A stretch of DNA of 35,963 nt from Chloroflexota bacterium (GTDB lineage Bacteria; Chloroflexota; Limnocylindria; Limnocylindrales; CSP1-4): NCBI GenBank assembly GCA_003152165.1, contig PLZO01000077.1, positions 1 through 35,963 of the forward strand. The letters run 5' to 3'. Below are positions 14,632-21,320 of the stretch, in pieces. A model generated the notes under the pieces. It worked only from the letters and a program-made list of their open reading frames with translations. It did not search any database and had not been told where the DNA came from. A program made the position numbers and the translations under genes. Within the stretch, counting starts at the first letter, position 1, and the number at the start of each line of letters is the position of its first letter.

Positions 14632-15708
14632 ATGACAGACGAACCAGTGGGTCGGCCTGTGCCTGCACCGGGGCCGGCCAACGGCCCCATCTCCTTTGCC
14701 CTCGAGCCGGCGACCGGGACGTCGGAACCCTGGTCCGGGGAGGAGGATGGTGGCGGTCCGGTCGAGGGCAAGATCCTGATCATCGGGTCGGGCCCGGCAG
14801 GGTTGACCGCGGCGATCTATGCGGCCCGGGCTAACCTCGAGCCGATCGTGCTGGCTGGCTCCGCCCCGGGCGGCCAACTGATGATCACGAGTGATGTCGA
14901 GAACTACCCGGGCTTCCCCGATGGCATCCAGGGGCCCGAGCTGATGGCCGCCTTCCGGGCCCAGGCCGAGCGCTTCGGCAGTCGGATCGTCGATGTCGAC
15001 ATCGACCGGGTCGACTTCGCCAGCCGTCCGTTCCGTGTCTGGGCTCGCGGGACGGAGTACTGCGGCGATGCGGTCATCGTGGCCACCGGCGCCTCGGCCC
15101 TGTGGCTCGGCCTGGAAAGTGAGACGCGGCTGCGCGGTCGGGGGGTGAGTGCCTGTGCCACCTGTGACGGCTTCTTCTTCCGCGACAAGGAGATTGCCGT
15201 GGTAGGCGGGGGCGATACAGCCCTCGAGGAAGCCACGTTCCTGACCCGCTTTGCCACGAAGGTCCACCTCCTCCACCGACGCGATTCTCTGCGGGCCAGC
15301 CGGATCATGGTTGACCGGGCGTTTGCCAACCCGAAGATCCAGGTCCACCTGAACACTGCCGTCGAAGAGGTCGTCGGCGAGAGCTACGTCGAGGGCCTCC
15401 AGCTCAAGAGCACGGCCACCGGCGAGCGCCACCACCTGCCGCTCGCTGGGTTGTTCATCGCGATCGGCTACAAGCCGAATACGGATCTCTTGCGCGACGT
15501 GCTCGATGTCGACGAGCAGGGTTACCTCATCGTCCGGGACGAGACCGGCTCGAAGATCGAGGGCATCTTCATGGCCGGCGACGTGCACGATCATCGCTAC
15601 CGCCAGGCGGTCACCGCCGCCGGCGAAGGCTGCAAGGCGGCCATCGATGCCGAGCGCTGGCTCGAAGCCAACGCCACGTTGCCTGCCTCGTCCGCGCTGG
15701 CCGGCTAG
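14632..15708 (+). CDS. trxB: Thioredoxin reductase (FAD/NADPH)
   Basis: Reduces thioredoxin or a similar disulfide partner with NADPH. The 358-residue protein has an FAD dinucleotide fold [20 protein letters not shown] (residues ~48-66), [17 protein letters not shown], the redox-active CATC at residues 175-178, the NADPH fold [15 protein letters not shown] (~190-204) with HRRDSLRAS, and the C-terminal FAD motif [23 protein letters not shown]. It is about 45 residues longer than usual at the N-terminus; that segment is Pro/Gly/Glu-rich and probably disordered. The ATG is supported by the -10-like element 6 bases upstream. It is followed by an ABC exporter remnant, an OsmC gene and, on the other strand, DUF4395, which together suggest thiol or sulfane-sulfur homeostasis. 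The physiological partner is unproven. Confidence 0.93.
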   Translation: MTDEPVGRPVPAPGPANGPISFALEPATGTSEPWSGEEDGGGPVEGKILIIGSGPAGLTAAIYAARANLEPIVLAGSAPGGQLMITSDVENYPGFPDGIQGPELMAAFRAQAERFGSRIVDVDIDRVDFASRPFRVWARGTEYCGDAVIVATGASALWLGLESETRLRGRGVSACATCDGFFFRDKEIAVVGGGDTALEEATFLTRFATKVHLLHRRDSLRASRIMVDRAFANPKIQVHLNTAVEEVVGESYVEGLQLKSTATGERHHLPLAGLFIAIGYKPNTDLLRDVLDVDEQGYLIVRDETGSKIEGIFMAGDVHDHRYRQAVTAAGEGCKAAIDAERWLEANATLPASSALAG

Positions 15709-15733
15709 GAGTGTCGCTGAGCGAGGCCCGCGG

Positions 15734-16066
15734 CTGATAGCCTTCGGAGCGCGTGGGGCCTTCCGCGGCAGTCAAGAGCCGGCCACCAGGCTGCCACCGG
15801 AGCGGCGCAACCGCACGGTCCGGCGAATCGCCGTCTTCTTCGCGCCGTACAAGGTCCAGGTTGGCAGGGTGGAGGGTCGAACGACGATTGCGATTGCCCA
15901 CCGCCTCTCGACGATCCTGCGGGCCGACCGAATCCTCGTCTACCAGCGGGGCCGAATCGTGGAGCAGGGCAGCCACGCCGCGCTCGTCGCCCAGGACGGC
16001 CTCTATGCGCATCTCTACTGCGAGCAATTCCTGGGCAATGTCCCTGATGGAGAATCGGCGGCATGA
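15734..16066 (+). pseudogene. ABC exporter remnant: N-terminal stub joined to end of ATPase domain
   Basis: One open frame first reads like the beginning of an ABC exporter half-transporter ([20 protein letters not shown], before transmembrane helix 1). It then passes directly into the end of the nucleotide-binding domain: [20 protein letters not shown] with the H-loop histidine, [31 protein letters not shown]. Everything between is missing: all membrane helices, Walker A, signature and Walker B, roughly 500 codons. The junction is near position 15870. No start codon fits the frame upstream, although a TAGCCT element at 15738-15743 precedes a GTG at 15753 in another frame. The stop overlaps the OsmC ATG by 4 bases, so the OsmC gene was probably coupled to the original transporter. 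Confidence 0.75.
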
Positions 16067-16563
16067 CGATCAAGAACGTCGTCGTTCGGAACCAGGCCGG
16101 GATGCATTTCGAAGCGACCACCGGCAGCGGCTTCCCGATCCACTTCGACAGCGGCCGGGGCCAGACGGCGCCCGGACCTACCGAGGTGGTCCTGGCCGCC
16201 CTCGCCGTGTGCTCGGCGATGGATGTCGTCTCGATCCTGGCCAAGAAGCGCCAGAAGTTCGAGCGTTACGAGATCCACGTGCAGGGCGAGCAGCGCGACG
16301 GCTACCCGCAGGTATTTACCCGGATCGACCTGGCCCACGAACTCGAAGGGCCATCCGTCGAAGTCACGGCGCTGCGCCGGTGCATCGAGCTGTCGGCGAG
16401 GAAATACTGCCCGATCAATGCGATGCTGGCAGCCGGTGCGACCGAAATCCACCACGGCTACCGGGCGATCCGGACCGGCCCGCAACCGCTCGACGAATCG
16501 GGCGAGGTCATCGTCACCGGCCCGAACCGCCGGCCGGACCTCCTGGCGCCTGAGGGCGAGTAG
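16063..16563 (+). CDS. OsmC/Ohr-family thiol peroxidase-like protein
   Basis: A 166-residue protein of the OsmC superfamily, whose members reduce organic hydroperoxides or handle persulfides through two cysteines. The likely pair is Cys50 in [16 protein letters not shown] and Cys116 in [12 protein letters not shown]; Cys107 is an extra. Other family marks are [17 protein letters not shown] and the long central helix. The [12 protein letters not shown] opening resembles the general OsmC (YhfA-like) branch more than Ohr. ATG 16063 overlaps the stop of the ABC remnant. Genome context (thioredoxin reductase upstream, DUF4395 convergent) supports a role in thiol or peroxide chemistry, but no substrate is shown. 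Confidence 0.87.
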   Translation: MTIKNVVVRNQAGMHFEATTGSGFPIHFDSGRGQTAPGPTEVVLAALAVCSAMDVVSILAKKRQKFERYEIHVQGEQRDGYPQVFTRIDLAHELEGPSVEVTALRRCIELSARKYCPINAMLAAGATEIHHGYRAIRTGPQPLDESGEVIVTGPNRRPDLLAPEGE

Positions 16564-16572
16564 CGCCTGCTC

Positions 16573-16677
16573 ATGACCGCGGCGGACCTGCCGCCCTTGG
16601 ACCTGCGTCAAACGGATGAGTTCGACAGGGCCGCGGCCTATGTGGTCGCCGATGTGCGCCAGCTCAGCCGTAGCTAA
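16573..16677 (+). CDS. Possible 34-residue small ORF or gene stub
   Basis: ATG 16573 opens 34 codons (MTAADLPPLDLRQTDEFDRA...) ending at TAA 16675-16677, 9 bases after the OsmC gene. Codon use is like that of the neighbours and the peptide looks like the beginning of a normal soluble protein. Its last 14 bases overlap the 3' end of the convergent DUF4395 gene. No clear Shine-Dalgarno precedes it. It may be the stub of a gene truncated in the same episode that damaged the ABC gene, or chance. Confidence 0.25.
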   Translation: MTAADLPPLDLRQTDEFDRAAAYVVADVRQLSRS

Positions 16678-17179
16678 GCGGCGTCCTGGGGCTGGCCGCG
16701 CGGCGCGCCCACAGGCGGGTCACCTGGCCCGGCACCCACCAGCGCAGGAAGTAGAGGCGGCAGCCGAGGCAGTAACCGGTCGTTGCAAGGAGCGTCTGGA
16801 GGGCGGCAACCGCGCCGGCAAAGACCCAGCCCACAACCGGCAGACCAATGGCAAACCCAATGAGTGACAGAACCAGAGCGATGCTGCCCAGGACCTGGGC
16901 GAAGCGCGGCGGGTACTCATGCTCGGGCTCGGTCGGCCCGAGCCGGGCGATCTTCACGATCCGACGCCAGACGGCGCCATAGGGCGAGTAGCGCAGGCCG
17001 AACAGGCCGCTCGAGCCGATCGACAGCAGCACGATCGCGACGCCCAGCGGCTGGCTGAGCAGGAATGAAGCCAGCAGCAGCAGGGCCGACACACCGGCGC
17101 CGAAGCGGTGGCCGCGAGGGTCGATCATTCGGGCGGACGGCAGGCTGGCGACGGCGCCCGTCGGGATTGCGCTTGGCAT
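16664..17179 (-). CDS. DUF4395 membrane protein
   Basis: A 171-residue integral membrane protein. Family marks are MIDPRGHRFGAGVSALLLL at residues ~18-36, RYSPYGAVWRRIVKIARLGPTEPEHEYPPRFAQ in the middle, and ATTGYCLGCRLYFL with a CLGC pair near residues 137-140. Four hydrophobic segments are visible (~29-47, 48-62, 94-112, 114-134). DUF4395 proteins often neighbour thioredoxin or rhodanese-type genes and the CxxC suggests thiol chemistry at the membrane, but the function is unknown. The ATG follows AGGAG by 8 bases and a TATGAT -10 lies about 55 bases upstream. It converges on the OsmC gene and diverges from the arginine operon. Confidence 0.78.
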   Translation of the reverse strand: MPSAIPTGAVASLPSARMIDPRGHRFGAGVSALLLLASFLLSQPLGVAIVLLSIGSSGLFGLRYSPYGAVWRRIVKIARLGPTEPEHEYPPRFAQVLGSIALVLSLIGFAIGLPVVGWVFAGAVAALQTLLATTGYCLGCRLYFLRWWVPGQVTRLWARRAASPRTPLSYG

Positions 17180-17233
17180 CGAAGGTACTCCTGAATACGT
17201 GGTCGCTAGCGTCTGGGGCGCGCCGCAGCCCCG

Positions 17234-17239
17234 ATCATA
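17234..17239 (-). promoter_or_regulatory. -10 element of the DUF4395 gene
   Basis: TATGAT on the minus strand, one mismatch from consensus. The start codon is at 17179 with AGGAG upstream, so the leader is about 48 bases. The expected -35 zone falls on or beside the palindrome at 17250-17261. Confidence 0.45.
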
Positions 17240-17249
17240 ACTCCTACTT

Positions 17250-17261
17250 GTCCTCTAGGAC
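17250..17261. promoter_or_regulatory. Short palindrome near the -35 zone of the DUF4395 gene
   Basis: GTCCTCTAGGAC, 5-bp arms around CT. It lies 10 bases upstream of the TATGAT element and could be an operator. It is short enough to be chance. Confidence 0.3.
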
Positions 17262-17351
17262 TAGTTGGCGCTCTTTCACGGCGTTGCTGACGACCACGAC
17301 GCCCTTGAGCGCCGGGCCCGGGCGCGAGGGGCACCGAGAGACGTCTGGCGT

Positions 17352-17390
17352 CTTGTATGACTATGCGGATCGCGTGTATAGTCATACAGT
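17352..17390. promoter_or_regulatory. Paired ARG boxes (ArgR operator) of the arginine operon
   Basis: Two 18-bp sites, 17352-17369 and 17373-17390, separated by 3 bp. Their cores are TGTATGACTATGCG (17354-17367) and TGTATAGTCATACA (17375-17388). The second is a TGTAT-N4-ATACA palindrome close to the TGAAT-N4-ATTCA core of classical ARG boxes. The first contains the same motif in inverted orientation, so 11-base arms (TGTATGACTAT / ATAGTCATACA) pair across the pair. Centre spacing is 21 bp, two helical turns, as in enterobacterial ArgR operators. The boxes cover the -35 and -10 of the promoter. argR is the fourth gene of this operon. Confidence 0.75.
17353..17382 (+). promoter_or_regulatory. 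Promoter of the arginine operon
   Basis: -35 TTGTAT (17353-17358), an 18-base spacer, and -10 TATAGT (17377-17382, one mismatch from consensus). Transcription should begin near 17389-17390, just ahead of the ATG of the leader ORF at 17392. Both elements lie inside the ARG boxes. Confidence 0.6.
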
Positions 17391-17391
17391 C

Positions 17392-17463
17392 ATGGCGGCG
17401 ATCCACCCTGAGTCAGATCTCCTTTCGAGGCGGCCTCCGGCGAGTGGCTGCGTGCGCCCGTGA
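17392..17463 (+). CDS. Putative 23-residue leader peptide overlapping the argC start
   Basis: ATG 17392 opens 23 codons (MAAIHPESDLLSRRPPASGC, then VRP) and stops at TGA 17461-17463, which overlaps the argC GTG by 4 bases (GTGA). The predicted transcription start is only 2-3 bases before the ATG, so it would be translated from a leaderless message, and argC would be reached by translational coupling. It contains three arginines (13, 14 and 22). No attenuator hairpin is evident, so a delivery role for ribosomes is more likely than classical attenuation. Confidence 0.45.
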   Translation: MAAIHPESDLLSRRPPASGCVRP

Positions 17464-18605
17464 GCGCGGGCCTCGAAGCGCCGGAGGCGTCGATCAGGGC
17501 GGGTCGCCGGCAGGGCGCGCCGGCCGAACGAATCCGCGTGGCGGTCGTCGGTGCAACTGGCTACGCCGGAGCCGAGCTGGTCCGCATCCTGGCTCGGCAT
17601 CCAGCCGTGGAGTTGGTCGGTCTCGGCGGGCGAGGGCGGAACGCCGAACCCCTCGAGACCGTCCACCCCCACCTTGCCGCCTCGCACCAGACGATCAGCG
17701 ACCTTACCCCTGAGGCCGACGCCGTCTTTCTGGCCCTCCCCCATGGGGTCGCCGTCGAGCGCGTTCCGGCGATCCTCGCCACTGGCGCAACGGTGATCGA
17801 CCTCGGGCCGGATTTCCGGCTCAAGGATCCTGCCGACTATCCCCGCTGGTACGGCTTTGAGCACGCTCGACCGGACCTCCTCGGCGGCGCCGTCTACGGC
17901 CTGCCCGAGCTCCACCGCGCCGAGCTCATCGCCCTGGCCCGGAGCGCGATCCGGATCGTGGCCTCGCCGGGGTGCTACGCGACGGCGTCGATCCTGGCCC
18001 TGGCACCGCTCGCGCGGGCGGCCCTGATCGGCGATGTCGTCATCGATGCCAAGAGTGGCGTTTCGGGCGCGGGCCGGGACACGAAACCCGAGTTGATGTT
18101 CGGCGAGGTCAACGAGAGTGTCCGTGCCTACGGGATCGGCGGCCACCGACACGTGGCCGAGATCGAGCAGGAGGTGGGCCTGGCCGCGCAGGCGGCGGGA
18201 TCGGCGAGCGGCACGGCGGCCGGGAATCCGGTGGCCAGTTCCGCTGCCCGGGCGATCGACTTCCTGCCCCACCTCATCCCGATGACGCGCGGGATCTTGG
18301 CCGCGGCTCACGTCCGACCGGCCCACCCGACCAGCCAGGCGGAGCTCGACGAGTTGTTCGCCGGCGCCTATGCCCGTGAGCCGTTCGTCTCGATCGTGGC
18401 CAATCCCCCGTCGACCAAGCACGTGACCGGCAGCAACGAGGCCAGGATCCACGTGTCCTACGACCCGCGGACCGCCAGGATCCTGGTCATTGCGGTGATC
18501 GACAACCTGGTCAAGGGCGCGGCGGGCCAGGCCGTGCAGGCGTTCAACCTGGTCCACGGCCAGGCCGAGACGATGGGGCTCGAGCAGCTCCCGCTTGGCC
18601 CATGA
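17460..18605 (+). CDS. argC: N-acetyl-gamma-glutamyl-phosphate reductase
   Basis: Third step of arginine synthesis: NADPH-dependent reduction of N-acetylglutamyl phosphate to the semialdehyde. The 381-residue protein has the NADP fold RVAVVGATGYAGAELVRIL (residues 26-44), the active-site Cys172 in VASPGCYATAS, and IGGHRHVAEIEQEVG with the catalytic-histidine region. A 25-residue N-terminal extension precedes the usual start, and an Ala/Gly/Ser-rich insert (LAAQAAGSASGTAAGNP) lies after the histidine motif. GTG 17460 is chosen because it overlaps the leader ORF stop; no better in-frame start lies between it and the conserved region. It is first in argC-J-B-R-G; its stop overlaps the argJ ATG by 4 bases. 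Confidence 0.95.
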   Translation: MSAGLEAPEASIRAGRRQGAPAERIRVAVVGATGYAGAELVRILARHPAVELVGLGGRGRNAEPLETVHPHLAASHQTISDLTPEADAVFLALPHGVAVERVPAILATGATVIDLGPDFRLKDPADYPRWYGFEHARPDLLGGAVYGLPELHRAELIALARSAIRIVASPGCYATASILALAPLARAALIGDVVIDAKSGVSGAGRDTKPELMFGEVNESVRAYGIGGHRHVAEIEQEVGLAAQAAGSASGTAAGNPVASSAARAIDFLPHLIPMTRGILAAAHVRPAHPTSQAELDELFAGAYAREPFVSIVANPPSTKHVTGSNEARIHVSYDPRTARILVIAVIDNLVKGAAGQAVQAFNLVHGQAETMGLEQLPLGP

Positions 18606-20002
18606 CGGCGGCCCACGGGCGACCGAGCGCCATCGATGACCTGCTCGAGGCGCTGCCGGCCGAGTTGCCGAGCGTCGAGCGGCGGGCCGTGCTTCCGGGC
18701 GGCTTTGCCGCTGGTGCCGTAGCCGCAGGGATCAAGGCCAGCGGACGGCCAGACCTGGCTGTCATCCGGACCACCAACGGTCCGGCCGCCGCGGCTGCCG
18801 TGTTTACCCAGCATCCGTTCGCGGCCGCCCCGGTGCTCCTGAGCCGAACGCACCTGCAGGCCTCGGCGCCCGACAGCGACGGTGGCTTCGGCTGGGCCGA
18901 AGCGATCATTGCCACGTCCGGCTGCGCCAATGCCGCGACCGGGGCGGCCGGTGAGGCCGACCAGCTCGAGGTTGCCCGACTGCTCACCCAGGCGACCGGC
19001 ATCCCGGCCAACCGGACGCTGCACCTGTCCACGGGAATGATCGGAACGCGTTTGCCATTGGCCGCGGTTGGGTCGGCCCTGGCGACCCTCGTCCCAACTG
19101 GCCTGACCGGAACCGATGCCGACTGGGAGGCGGTGGCGGTGGCTCTCCGAACGACCGACTCGCGGACGAAGCTCGCCAGCACGGTGATTGCGCTGCCCGA
19201 TGCCGACGGCTATGCGGTCCGATCGGTCATCGTGAGCGGCTGCGCGAAGGGCGTCGGGATGATCCATCCGGGGATGGCCACGATGCTCTCGGTCATCCTG
19301 ACCGACGCCGCGATCGAGCCCGCCCTGCTACGTGACCTCCTGAGACCAGCGGCGGCCCGGACCTGGGATCAGCTGACCGTCGACGGCGACACGAGCACGA
19401 ACGACACGGTCTTCGTGCTCGCCTCGGGCGCCAGCCGGACTGCCCCGGTCCACGCCGGATCCGACGCCGCCCGCCAGCTCGGGCGGGCGATCGAGGGCAT
19501 CGCCCGTGATCTCGCCCGACAACAGGCGGCCGATGGCGAGGGCGCCACGACCTTGCTGACCTGCCAGGTTTCCGGCGCTGTCGATGACGCCGAAGCCCGG
19601 GCGATTGCCCGCTCGGTCGTGGGCAGCTCGTTGGTCAAGGCCGCGGCCCACGGTCGCGACCCGAACTGGGGCCGAATCGTGGCAGCCGCGGGTAATGGAC
19701 GGCTGGCCGATGCCGCCGTCCTTCAAGCGGCCGGCCTGTCGGACGCCGATGCCCTGACACGGGCCGGCAGGCCGGTCACCCTCGACCCGGCCCGGCTCCG
19801 GATCGCGATCGCCGGTCAGCGCGTCTTTGATGGCCCGGCCGGGGGAGCAGTGAGCTTCGATCGCTCCGCCGCCCAGGCGACGATGGACGCAGCCGAGATC
19901 CTCGTCCGGCTCGACGCGGGCCTTGGGTCTGGCCGGGGCGAGGCGTTCGGCTGTGATCTGACCGAGGAGTACGTGATCGAGAACGCCGAGTACACGACGT
20001 GA
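18602..20002 (+). CDS. argJ: Glutamate N-acetyltransferase / amino-acid acetyltransferase
   Basis: Transfers acetyl from N-acetylornithine to glutamate (and in bifunctional forms from acetyl-CoA), recycling the acetyl group of the pathway. The 466-residue protein has the autocleavage site GMATMLS with cleavage expected between Ala226 and Thr227, which becomes the nucleophile of the beta chain. STGMIGTRLPL, VSGCAKGVGMIHPGM, TVDGDTSTNDTVFVLASG, KAAAHGRDPNWGRIVAAAGN and the C-terminal AFGCDLTEEYVIENAEYTT are all family-diagnostic. It is longer than usual because of an N-terminal extension of about 25 residues. The ATGA overlap with argC indicates coupling. Confidence 0.95.
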   Translation: MTAAHGRPSAIDDLLEALPAELPSVERRAVLPGGFAAGAVAAGIKASGRPDLAVIRTTNGPAAAAAVFTQHPFAAAPVLLSRTHLQASAPDSDGGFGWAEAIIATSGCANAATGAAGEADQLEVARLLTQATGIPANRTLHLSTGMIGTRLPLAAVGSALATLVPTGLTGTDADWEAVAVALRTTDSRTKLASTVIALPDADGYAVRSVIVSGCAKGVGMIHPGMATMLSVILTDAAIEPALLRDLLRPAAARTWDQLTVDGDTSTNDTVFVLASGASRTAPVHAGSDAARQLGRAIEGIARDLARQQAADGEGATTLLTCQVSGAVDDAEARAIARSVVGSSLVKAAAHGRDPNWGRIVAAAGNGRLADAAVLQAAGLSDADALTRAGRPVTLDPARLRIAIAGQRVFDGPAGGAVSFDRSAAQATMDAAEILVRLDAGLGSGRGEAFGCDLTEEYVIENAEYTT

Positions 20003-20012
20003 GCGCACGGCG

Positions 20013-20801
20013 GTGAGCGAAATCCTCGTGATCAAGCTCGGTGGGACCACCATTGCCGACCAGCAGCAGCTGTTCGCCGAGATTGCGGCGGTTGCCCGTC
20101 ACCGACCGGTCATCCTGGTCCACGGCGGCGGCAAGCGGATCACCGAGTGGCTGGAGCGGCTCGGCGTACCGAGTCGATTCGAGGGCGGCCTGCGGGTGAC
20201 TGACGCGGCCGCGCTCGAAGTGGCAGCGGCGGTCCTGCGCGGGGTCGTCAACAGCGAGCTCGTCGCAGGCCTGCACGACCTGGGCGTTGACGCCGTCGGC
20301 CTGTCCGGTGTCGACGGCGGTCTGCTTGTGGCTGAGCGGATTCCCGGGATGGGCTTCGTGGCCCACGTTGTCGGCCTCCGCCGCGACCTGCTCGATGCGC
20401 TCCTGGTAGGCGGTCAGGTGCCGGTCGTGGCACCGCTGGCCCGGGACGAGGATGGGATCGTGTGCAACGTGAATGCCGACGATGCAGCGGCGGGAATCGC
20501 GGCCGGTCTGGGCGCCCGCCAGCTCATCCTGCTGACCGATGTCGACGGGATCCGCGATGCCCACGGCCGCCGCCTCGATTCGTTGACCGCCGGCGAAGCC
20601 GAAGCGCTGATCGCCGCTGGGGTCATTGCCGGCGGGATGGTGCCGAAGGTCCGGGCGGCCCAGGCCGCCCTGGGCTGGGACGGCGCCGAAGCGATCATCG
20701 CCGATGGCTCAGCTCCCAATGCGCTGGCTCGCGCCCTTGACGACGCGACCTTCGGCACCCGGCTGACGGCCGCTCGCTCGGCCACGGCAGGAGCAGCCTG
20801 A
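20013..20801 (+). CDS. argB: Acetylglutamate kinase
   Basis: ATP-dependent phosphorylation of N-acetylglutamate, usually the arginine-regulated step. The 262-residue amino-acid-kinase-fold protein has VIKLGGTTIADQQQL at the N-terminus, VILVHGGGKRITEWLERLGV (residues ~31-50), VNADDAAAGIAAGLGARQLILLTDVDGI (~151-178), AGGMVPKVRAAQAAL and GAEAIIADG. It lacks the extra N-terminal helix that arginine-inhibited hexameric NAGKs carry, so feedback inhibition cannot be assumed. The start is GTG 20013, 10 bases after the argJ stop. The stop codon directly abuts the argR start. Confidence 0.94.
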   Translation: MSEILVIKLGGTTIADQQQLFAEIAAVARHRPVILVHGGGKRITEWLERLGVPSRFEGGLRVTDAAALEVAAAVLRGVVNSELVAGLHDLGVDAVGLSGVDGGLLVAERIPGMGFVAHVVGLRRDLLDALLVGGQVPVVAPLARDEDGIVCNVNADDAAAGIAAGLGARQLILLTDVDGIRDAHGRRLDSLTAGEAEALIAAGVIAGGMVPKVRAAQAALGWDGAEAIIADGSAPNALARALDDATFGTRLTAARSATAGAA

Positions 20802-21320
20802 GTGAACGGTCGAAAGCTTGCCCTCGAGGCCGGAGCCGTAGATCGGCGCAGGGTGATTCGCGACATCGTGGCGGGCCGGCCGATCGGTAGCCAGGCTGAG
20901 CTCGCCGAGGTCCTGGTCGAGCGGGGCTATGCCGTCACCCAGGCCACGATCAGCCGCGATATTGCCGAGCTCGGCCTGGTCAAGGTGACCCGGGGCGACC
21001 GACACGCCTATGTCTCGACCGACGACCTCGGTCCCCCAGGCGGCGGCCGACGCATCTCCGACGATCGCCTCCGGCGGATCCTGGCCGACATCCCGGTACG
21101 TGTCGGCCGGAGCGGCCTGGTCCTGCTCCTGACCGGCACGCCGGGCACCGCCGGCACGATCGCCCAGGCGATCGACGAGTCGACCCTGACCGAACAGGAG
21201 GGGACGCTCGCGGGCGACAATACGCTCCTCGTCCTGTTTGCCGATGACGCCCGTCTCGAGGGTTGGCTGGAGCGCTTCCAGGCGATCCAGGCGCAGTCCA
21301 GCGCGGAGGTTTCTTCATGA
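20802..21320 (+). CDS. argR: Arginine repressor ArgR
   Basis: Arginine-responsive DNA-binding regulator, hexameric in the known family. The 172-residue protein has the N-terminal winged helix with SQAELAEVLVERGYAVTQAT and ISRDIAELGLVKV (residues ~28-60). The C-terminal oligomerisation and arginine-binding domain has GTAGTIAQAIDESTLTEQEGTLAGDNTLLVLF, which matches the family GTxAGDDTILV. A ~20-residue N-terminal extension precedes the usual start. GTG 20802 follows the argB stop with no gap, and its own stop overlaps the argG ATG by 4 bases. The ARG-box pair in front of argC is its obvious target, making an autoregulated operon. Confidence 0.94.
   Translation: MNGRKLALEAGAVDRRRVIRDIVAGRPIGSQAELAEVLVERGYAVTQATISRDIAELGLVKVTRGDRHAYVSTDDLGPPGGGRRISDDRLRRILADIPVRVGRSGLVLLLTGTPGTAGTIAQAIDESTLTEQEGTLAGDNTLLVLFADDARLEGWLERFQAIQAQSSAEVSS

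Noticed and set aside
14077-15594. Open frame of 505 codons on the minus strand opposite the LLM gene and trxB
   Set aside because: The opposite strand carries clear LLM and thioredoxin reductase proteins; the antisense product has no domain signature.
17392-17463. Classical transcription attenuator in front of argC
   Set aside because: The leader ORF runs directly into argC with no terminator hairpin or alternative stem between them.
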